A stretch of DNA of 13,313 bases from Bacillota bacterium (GTDB taxonomy: Bacteria; Bacillota_E; Sulfobacillia; Sulfobacillales; Sulfobacillaceae), in contig JAKAAS010000008.1 in NCBI GenBank assembly GCA_021802225.1, positions 1 through 13,313 of the forward strand, in the 5' to 3' direction. A model generated the notes under the pieces. The model saw nothing but the letters and a program-made list of their open reading frames with translations, searched no databases and was not told where the DNA came from. The stretch's first letter is position 1, and each line of letters opens with the position of its first letter. Made by a program: the position numbers and the translations under genes. Below are positions 6,345-12,900 of the stretch, one piece after another.

Positions 6345-8372
6345 ATGCCGGTTTTTTATGATAACCAGTCTTTAGCAATTCCGGGGGCGTATACGTTTGT
6401 GGACCCCAATGGATTGACCCTTCCCGGTCAAGGCAATGAAGGCTTGGTCTTCTTGGTGGGATCCTCAGTGGGGGGAGCCCCCGGGCAAGTCCTCACCTTT
6501 AGTGACCCGGCCAGTGCTGCCCGACACCTCCGCGGAGGGGATCTCCTCAATGCCTATAACTTTGCCACCCAAAAAGGGGGAGCCCAAAGTGTCGCCGTCT
6601 GGCGCACGGATCCCGCCACCCCCAGTTACTTAACGGTCTATGGCAATAGCGGTCAGGTCAGTTTTACCCTCCAAGCTAACGATTCTGGGGCCTATACCAA
6701 TCAGTTTGCGCTTGCCATTGCGGGATCGGCGGGGAATCAAACGGTGACCTTTGTGGATGGCTATGCGAATCGGACCTTTACACAATCGGGACTCGGGCCA
6801 GCTTTTTCGGTGCAATATACCGGCAATGCCACGACCGCTTCGGGATCGGTGACCAACGGTTTGACTATGGGAACCACGACCCTCACGGCGGGGACAACCG
6901 GACAACTCCCGACCGGGACATATGGCGTCGTGGTCGATGTCAAAAATGCGGCCTCCCTTGCGTTAAGCCAAGCCACCACCATTACGCTCAGTGGTACACA
7001 GAATGCCATTAATACGACATGGAGTGCCGTCACGGGAGCCTTTACGTATGATGTGTATTTATCGGGAACGCAAGGCTACTCCTACATCGCTAGTGTCCCC
7101 GCCACCACGAGTACCAATCAATCCTATACCATTACCCTGTCCGGTACCCCGACCTCCTTACCTTCGCCGATCAGTGGTCCCGCTTTTGTGTCCTTGTTAT
7201 CGGGACAAACCGATGGATCGGTTAACCAAAATATTGCGATTACCCAAGTCAATGCCTTAGTCGCGTTACTCAATGTGCAACAAGGCTATGTCGCCAGTAC
7301 CACATCGTCCGTCTCGGCCAGCATTCCGGGGTATCTGTTGGATACCTCGGGTAATGAAAGTTTATTGGGAACCAGTGGCTATACCTTTACCGCCAACTTA
7401 GGGGCCGTTGTCACATATATTCAATCTTTGGGGTATGCAACCCCGACCGTCCCTGCCGGGACGTTGGTTTCCCCCGTGGCCATGGCCTTGACGAATTTTC
7501 TCGGTGGGGAAGACGGCAGTCAAACAGCCACTCAGTGGAGCGCGGTGGCCAATGCCCTCACAACCATGCATCCCTTTCCTCGGTATACGGTTGCCCTCAC
7601 CTCCGTGAATGAATTTATTGCCCCCCTTGCGAATGCCGTCACCACGGGAAGCGAAACCTTTCCCGCGATGCTCAGTGAATTGTTTATCGGGGGAAGCAGT
7701 AATCCGAATTATACAGATGCCGTGCAACGCAGTGCTCAATTCGCGTCGCAACGCATTATCAATACCGGGCTGGACTTCTGGGATTATGACTATACCCTCA
7801 GTTATACCCATTTCCCTAGTTATATGTTGGCCGCGATTTATGCCGGATTACGCGCCTCGATTGGGGCTCCCAATGCCCTTACCAACCAGGTCTTGAATAT
7901 TAAAGCATTGGGGAGTGTCCCCTCAGCCCCACAGATTACCCAGTACTTGGAGAATAATGTCGCCATTCCCATGGTCAACGCCTTAGGCCAGATTGTGATA
8001 GCGCGGGGAGTCACCACGTCAGGTGACCATGTCAATCTCTACTACCGGGAAGAGTCCATTGTCAATGCGGCTGATACCTTGCGCCTCTATCTAATTCGGG
8101 AAACGGCGGCGGGGAGGACCCAAAACCAAGGGGGTCTCATCGGACAGGTCAACTATGGAACCGCGACATTGGGCGCCCGCATGGGATACCTCAACAGTCT
8201 GCTGAAAAAGGCCGAAGATTGGGGCTGGATTGCCAGTTTTCAGCGGATTACCAATATTACCTCCATTGGGGGCAATCCTGAATACGAACTCATCCCCATT
8301 AAAGTCGCGATTCCCATTCCCACCAACGGTATGGTCTTTAATCTGGAACTGACCATTCCGGTCGGACTTTAA
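6345..8372 (+). CDS. Contractile tail sheath protein, 675 aa
   Basis: Forms the sheath around the tail tube that contracts to drive the tube through the envelope. I start at ATG 6345 (MPVFYDNQSLAIPGAY), which has AAAGGA 8 nt upstream; the frame also opens at GTG 6306, but that start has no ribosome site and adds an unlike leader. Sheath hallmarks are the N-terminal IPGAYTFVDP strand, VFLVGSSVGGAPGQVL followed by a 'loading-order' helix (DPASAARHLRGGDLLNAYNFA), the C-terminal LLKKAEDWGWIASFQRIT and a final beta strand (NGMVFNLELTIPVGL). Residues about 188-278 are an Ig/Fn3-like insertion (PTGTYGVVVDVKNAASLALS, then AFTYDVYLSG). Only six Lys and about 15 Arg occur in 675 residues, very low for a cytoplasmically made protein. 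The tube gene follows after 18 nt. Confidence 0.9.
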   Translation: MPVFYDNQSLAIPGAYTFVDPNGLTLPGQGNEGLVFLVGSSVGGAPGQVLTFSDPASAARHLRGGDLLNAYNFATQKGGAQSVAVWRTDPATPSYLTVYGNSGQVSFTLQANDSGAYTNQFALAIAGSAGNQTVTFVDGYANRTFTQSGLGPAFSVQYTGNATTASGSVTNGLTMGTTTLTAGTTGQLPTGTYGVVVDVKNAASLALSQATTITLSGTQNAINTTWSAVTGAFTYDVYLSGTQGYSYIASVPATTSTNQSYTITLSGTPTSLPSPISGPAFVSLLSGQTDGSVNQNIAITQVNALVALLNVQQGYVASTTSSVSASIPGYLLDTSGNESLLGTSGYTFTANLGAVVTYIQSLGYATPTVPAGTLVSPVAMALTNFLGGEDGSQTATQWSAVANALTTMHPFPRYTVALTSVNEFIAPLANAVTTGSETFPAMLSELFIGGSSNPNYTDAVQRSAQFASQRIINTGLDFWDYDYTLSYTHFPSYMLAAIYAGLRASIGAPNALTNQVLNIKALGSVPSAPQITQYLENNVAIPMVNALGQIVIARGVTTSGDHVNLYYREESIVNAADTLRLYLIRETAAGRTQNQGGLIGQVNYGTATLGARMGYLNSLLKKAEDWGWIASFQRITNITSIGGNPEYELIPIKVAIPIPTNGMVFNLELTIPVGL

Positions 8373-8390
8373 GGAAAGGGCGATACAATT

Positions 8391-8879
8391 ATGGCAATTA
8401 CTTTAACCGCCCCGACACAACCCGTCGGACCATCCATTAATGTCCAAGGGTATGGGGCTGCGGTTGAACAGGGTACCCAGGTGTACTTGGTCATTAACGG
8501 CAAAGTCATTGGGTATGTGTCGCGGATGTCCCGCAACGATTCCTATAGCCCTCAGCCGTTCATGGCATTGGGGTTGATTCTCCCCGCCGACATTCAGCCG
8601 ATGGCTTTCCGGGGCTCGTTGACGGCCAATGGAGGCGTCCTGTATGCCGGGAGTTGGTTTACCGGTACTCCGCAATCCAATGGTCCCGTGGGGATCTTGG
8701 GATACCCCGCCGCGAATATCTTGCTTTCGGGAGCTTTGAGCGTGGTCGTGATGAACCTTGTGACCCAACAACCGGATACGACCTTCTATGGTGTGGTACC
8801 TTCGACTTTTGATGTCACATGGGCCAACGGGCAGTATACCGTACAAAACCTGACCGCCCTCTACAAGAGTGTGGAGTAA
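8391..8879 (+). CDS. Tail tube protein, 162 aa
   Basis: Subunit of the rigid inner tube enclosed by the sheath, through which DNA passes. ATG 8391 has GGAAAGGG at 8373-8380. Its size and beta-rich make-up fit tube proteins of contractile tails: QVYLVINGKVIGYVSRMS early, a central GSLTANGGVLYAG, and a closing TFDVTWANGQYTVQNLTALYKSVE. The order sheath, tube, chaperone, tape measure is the standard arrangement and is the main support. Charged residues are again scarce. Confidence 0.82.
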   Translation: MAITLTAPTQPVGPSINVQGYGAAVEQGTQVYLVINGKVIGYVSRMSRNDSYSPQPFMALGLILPADIQPMAFRGSLTANGGVLYAGSWFTGTPQSNGPVGILGYPAANILLSGALSVVVMNLVTQQPDTTFYGVVPSTFDVTWANGQYTVQNLTALYKSVE

Positions 8880-8917
8880 TTTCTTTCCCTAACATGAATT
8901 CCGAAGGATGATGAATA

Positions 8918-9352
8918 ATGAGCTTTCCCATGACGGTCGAAGATTATGGGACGTTTCAAGTCAACAAGCGGTCGGCGGATGTCGAACTCATGATCGCGAT
9001 GGAACGCGACCGCTTGTTGATTGAATATCTCCGACGCAACAATGCTTTGAATCCCTCCAGTGTGCCCTTACGTATTGATGATCTCTCCGAAAGCACCACA
9101 TCGTTCTACTCCTATTTTGCCACGTTTTCTCAAACGGTGGTCACTCCCCCCGCCGACTTTGATACGCAAGCCTTTATGCAAGAGTGGTCTCGGGCGAAAT
9201 GGAATGCCTTTTTGGGGGCCTACTTGAAAGCGTTGGTGGAACTGGAGGAATCCTTTCGCGAAGGCGTGGAAGACGCTCCTGAGTCACCCCGCATGGAAAA
9301 GCATCGCACAGCACGTGGGGCACGCATGGCATCCGCCGGGGCCGGAGAGTAA
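8918..9352 (+). CDS. Tail assembly chaperone, short form (144 aa)
   Basis: ATG 8918 has AAGGA at 8904-8908. Unlike its neighbours, the protein is rich in charged residues and helical (VELMIAMERDRLLIEYLRR, then FMQEWSRAKWNAFLGAY), as expected for a cytoplasmic chaperone rather than a virion part. Proteins of this kind, lying between tube and tape measure, bind the tape measure and recruit tube subunits; they are usually made in two forms by programmed frameshifting. The last 20 residues (RMEKHRTARGARMASAGAGE) lie past a CCC.C site at 9287-9290 and differ in character from the rest. The 124 residues up to Pro124 are shared with the long form. Confidence 0.78.
   Translation: MSFPMTVEDYGTFQVNKRSADVELMIAMERDRLLIEYLRRNNALNPSSVPLRIDDLSESTTSFYSYFATFSQTVVTPPADFDTQAFMQEWSRAKWNAFLGAYLKALVELEESFREGVEDAPESPRMEKHRTARGARMASAGAGE
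9287..9290 (+). promoter_or_regulatory. Candidate +1 ribosomal frameshift site CCC.C
   Basis: In the 0 frame the codons are TCA CCC CGC. Proline tRNA on CCC (9287-9289) can slip forward one base onto CCC (9288-9290), after which GCA TGG AAA is read in the +1 frame. The +1 frame is open from 9228 to 9626 and the 0 frame ends at 9352, so the shift must fall in 9228-9352. +1 slippage at CCC codons is known from Listeria phage PSA. TTT.C at 9254-9257 is a second candidate. No long homopolymer lies in the overlap, which argues against a simple sequencing error. Confidence 0.6.
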
Positions 9353-9626
9353 TCCGGCTACCAGTTGGATTCCCGGATTCCTGCAAAGTTTGGGGGATTG
9401 GAAGACGTTGAGTGTGGCGGAGTGGGTCGCCATTTTGGAAACGATTGAGGCGATCAGTCGGCCTAACCAAAATGGATCGGTATATGAGACGTCTTCCCCC
9501 CCGCCGGATTTATCGTTGTTGCACCATCAGGGTCGGGATACGATTCCGGGATGGCACGAAGCCTCGACGATTCCGACACTCAGTGATCCGGGGATGTTGG
9601 GGGATACCCATTTGTTTGATCGGTAA
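9291..9626 (+). CDS. Tail assembly chaperone, +1 frameshift extension (long form 235 aa)
   Basis: This is the downstream part of the long chaperone: 124 residues from 8918-9289 plus 111 residues read here. The segment is protein-like (SWIPGFLQSLGDWKTLSVAE, then WVAILETIEAISRPN), with a well-formed amphipathic helix and a Pro/Asp-rich tail. It has no start of its own: the only nearby candidate, GTG 9315, has no ribosome site. The -1 frame of this region gives an Arg-rich, nonsense-looking peptide, so the +1 product is favoured. The order short form, overlapping second frame, tape measure matches the lambda G/GT type arrangement, but with the opposite direction of shift. The stop is 5 nt before the hairpin and repeat copy B. 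Confidence 0.72.
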   Translation, partial: AWKSIAQHVGHAWHPPGPESNPATSWIPGFLQSLGDWKTLSVAEWVAILETIEAISRPNQNGSVYETSSPPPDLSLLHHQGRDTIPGWHEASTIPTLSDPGMLGDTHLFDR

Positions 9627-9630
9627 AAAA

Positions 9631-9669
9631 GAAGATCCCCCCGCCGCATTGCGCCAGGGGACGCTCTTC
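9631..9669 (+). terminator. Imperfect hairpin after the chaperone gene
   Basis: GAAGATCCCC (9631-9640) can pair with GGGGA and TCTTC (9657-9661, 9665-9669) with a small internal asymmetry, and a short inner CGC/GCG stem caps it. It begins 5 nt after the stop codon. Like the hairpin at 3602-3630 it has no T run, and like that one it sits just before a copy of the structured repeat. Confidence 0.45.
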
Positions 9670-9829
9670 CAGAGCAAACGTATACCCACACTATTGAGTT
9701 AACACAAGTTCGATTAAGTATCTGCCCTGGCACCGGGCGGGGAGGGTATACGTAGGTGGTTAAGTGAATACACCATTGTTTAAGTCCTCCCCGCTCGGTG
9801 TCAGATCAGAATCCTGACAACCCATTGTA
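9670..9829 (+). repeat. Structured intergenic repeat, copy B
   Basis: Second copy of the block at 3636-3794. Here two pairings are longer than in copy A: ACGTATACCC (9678-9687) with GGGTATACGT (10 bp), and GCGGGGAGG with the downstream CCTCCCCGC (9 bp). Because the second stem's 5' arm lies inside the loop of the first and its 3' arm lies outside, the two together would form an H-type pseudoknot. TGTCAG with CTGACA gives a 6-bp hairpin near the 3' end. It lies between the chaperone and the tape-measure gene. Function unknown. Confidence 0.75.
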
Positions 9830-9905
9830 CATAAGACTCTCCGGAATGTCAACCAATCTTTTGAATGAAATGAATCCTCATCACTGAAAGGGAGGGGGAA
9901 CCCCA
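9830..9905 (+). promoter_or_regulatory. Leader and ribosome site of the tape-measure gene
   Basis: An AT-rich segment (TTTTGAATGAAATGAAT) precedes a very strong G-rich ribosome site, AAAGGGAGGGGG at 9888-9899, directly followed by AACCCC and the ATG at 9906. The G run could fold back on the CCCC, which would mask the ribosome site; the loop would be short, so this is only a possibility. No clear promoter hexamers are seen. Confidence 0.5.
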
Positions 9906-12900
9906 ATGGCAAATGATACCCAGAAACCAGGCGGGGGACTCCCCCCCATCGGTGGAATAGGCCCTTACAAGGTCCGATTCGAAGCGGATACCTCAGCCCT
10001 GACACTCGGAGTCAATCTAGCCTTAGACAATATTCGTGGGGAACTTGATGCGCTTAAAACGGGATTCTCCGAGTTTGAATCCACCCTTGCAAATAGTCTT
10101 ACGTCCACCATCACCCGATTGCGGACGGATTTGTCGGGAATTATTGCGGAACTCAACCGCGCTACCCAAGCGTTGCGGACGGAAATGGGTGGGGTATCGA
10201 GTGTCGCCGCGACTGTGCCTGGAGGTGGCGCGGGAGGAGGGGGATCGTTTTATATTCCTCCCGTGAATCCTGGAGCCTTTTCGTCCCCGAATTATTCGAC
10301 GGTCACCGGAGGACAAGCGGCGGGGGGATCACCCCCGCCCAAATCTTCGTTCTATATCCCTCCGATTAATCCCGGTGGGTCTACCTCGCACAGCGCGGGG
10401 GGAAATACTGGCCCGACTTCGGTGGGCTATGAACCAGTACAAGGAAGTTACGAGCAACAACTGCAACAGTTCCGATTTGATCAGATTGCCCCCGCCGAAG
10501 GCATCTTTTTGCATGAAATGGGCACGATGTCCCAAATGCAAAACCTGAACCACCACACGCGGAATTCATATGAAAGTGCCGTCGGGTCTCTCCAACAGCA
10601 TCTGACGCAATTAGGCGTACAGGGCAAAACCCCCTATCTCCAAGACGCCATTCAGCAAGAAATTAAAACCTTGCAAGGCACCTCGCAACTCTTTACCCAA
10701 GAATTTCAGCAGAAGTATGGCGCGGGGACAAAAACCGGACAAACCCTGGCAGAAATTCTGCAAAAGCCCGAAGCCATGAATGCCGCTTTTGGACAGTCTA
10801 CCCGCCCTTCAGCTATTAAAGACGAAATTCTTTCACGGAGTCCCGACCTAGCAAATAACCCCGAACTCTTGATGCAAGAAATTGCCTCGATTCAGGAATC
10901 CCGCACCCGTAGTAGTGCTAAAACCAACCAAAACTTTATTCAAGCGCAATATCTCTTGGAAAGCGCGGCTTCCAGTGATCAGTTAGCTCAAGAAGCCATG
11001 CAAAAGCTGAATAATGCCCCCGCTGCGACTTCTTCTTCGCCCCGTATTGGGAGAACACTGGCCGGAGGCGTCGTGAGCTATCTGGCGGGGGAAGCTATCG
11101 GCAACATGGCGTCGGGGATCGGCGGCCCTTATGCACAAATGGGGGACCTCTCATTCTATGCAAACGCATGGAAGCAGGCTATGCCATACGACCTCCAAGC
11201 CGGAGCTTTGGGGCAAAACGTGGGTGTCGGAGCACAGTCTGCGATCACGGGATTATTAGCGGAAGCCCATAAGCAACACTTGGCCGCGCCGGAAGTGGCG
11301 CAGACTGCCGGGCTGGAGTCCTCATTCGCGGGAGTGCAAGGCGCGGCATTCCTTTTTAAAGATGCTGCACAAACCTACAAATTTGCATCCTATTTAGGAC
11401 TCTCAGCCTCCACCGCGGCGCAAGTCGCGGGGCAGGCAGTCGGCGGGGGAAGCACCCAATCCCCGACCGATCTCTTCACATCGATTATGCAAACCGCCCA
11501 ACAAACCGGCATGAGTAACACAGCCATTGCTCAAGGGATAGCGGGAATGCAAACCGCCCTGACCTCTTCGTATCAAACGACCACGGCTGCCCCCGAATAT
11601 ACCAATTTAATGATGAATCTTTATAAGGGTGCGGGCATGACTCCCGCCGAACGACAGCAATCCCTGTCCAGTTATGAGTCAATGTTTGGACATGGATCGA
11701 ACCTGAATCTCATGTCGGCTCAGCTTTACACCCAAGACTATGCCGCCACCCACGGGGGCAATGTGGGATCGTTACCCACTCTGATTGCGAATGCGAATGC
11801 CGGACGGGTCACCCCCGCCGAACTGAAAATGCTGATTCCTCAATTACATCAGATTGCGATGACGCAGGGGGAAACATCCTTTATGCTGCATGCCCAAGGA
11901 TTGTTGACCAAAAATGCGTTTGGGATGTCGGGGGTGGATTTGTATAAAGAATTCTCTAACCCTAACTTCAACCCGGCAACAGCCTTAGCGCAAGCAAAAG
12001 ACACACAGCATGGCAAGAAGCCGGGTGGGGGAAACAAACCCCTCAAACCCCCCGGTCCTCCCTCGGGTTATTACACCGAAGTCCTCCATGAACTCGGTAA
12101 AATTCAAAATGCGGAAATGACCGTAGGGAATGCCACCATCAATTTAGCCCACCACCTCGGCCCATGGGTAGGGGGTGGTACCAACGTTTTATCCCATATT
12201 CTCGAAATGGGGGGCGGCACCTTAGGCGCGTTGGGGGTCTTTGGGGGCGCAAAAGCCCTCTGGAACAAAATCTTTGGTGGGGGCGGATCTCCCCCCGGTG
12301 ATGGGGGCGGTGGTGGCTCGCCCTTAGGTGGTGCAGGTATGGGGGGATGCTCACCATGTGAAGAGCAAGCTGCACAGGGAGCCGCAGCCACAGCGACCAA
12401 CACCAGCAAAATTGCTGAACTGTTAGGGGGCTTAGGATTGGCCGGTGGGGGGGCCTACGCCCTGTCCCAATCAGGAAAATGGCTGCCCAATGTGCTTTCC
12501 CCCACCGGACAAATGGCGGCCATTGGTAATACATTTGGTGCTGGGATGGCGGCTCTGGATGCTGCTATTGGATCGCTTCACTCGTTGGGATCACCCAGTA
12601 CATCCAGTCCAGGAACTGCAACCAGTGGTGCCGGGTATCTGAATTGGTCGAGTGTCAAGGGAACCCACTTGTCCCCGTTCGCCTCTAAAATGGCCCCGTA
12701 TGCGGCTTACGTCTCACAACATACCGGACTGCCTGAACCCTTCCTACTGGCCCAGTGGTCTTTAGAGTCGGCCAACGGTACGTCTGAAGCTGCCACGGAA
12801 AATTACAACTTCGGGGGGATTAAGCCATGGGGGAGTTATGGGGCCGGACCCGACTCAAAGTACGCCGGGTTTGGGTCTTTGATGGGATTTGCCAAAGCAG

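Noticed and set aside
9412..9702. Open frame on + strand in the -1 phase of the chaperone region (96 codons).
   Set aside because: The peptide is Arg-rich and unlike any neighbour, has no ribosome site and runs into the hairpin and repeat copy B. The +1 phase gives the sensible product.
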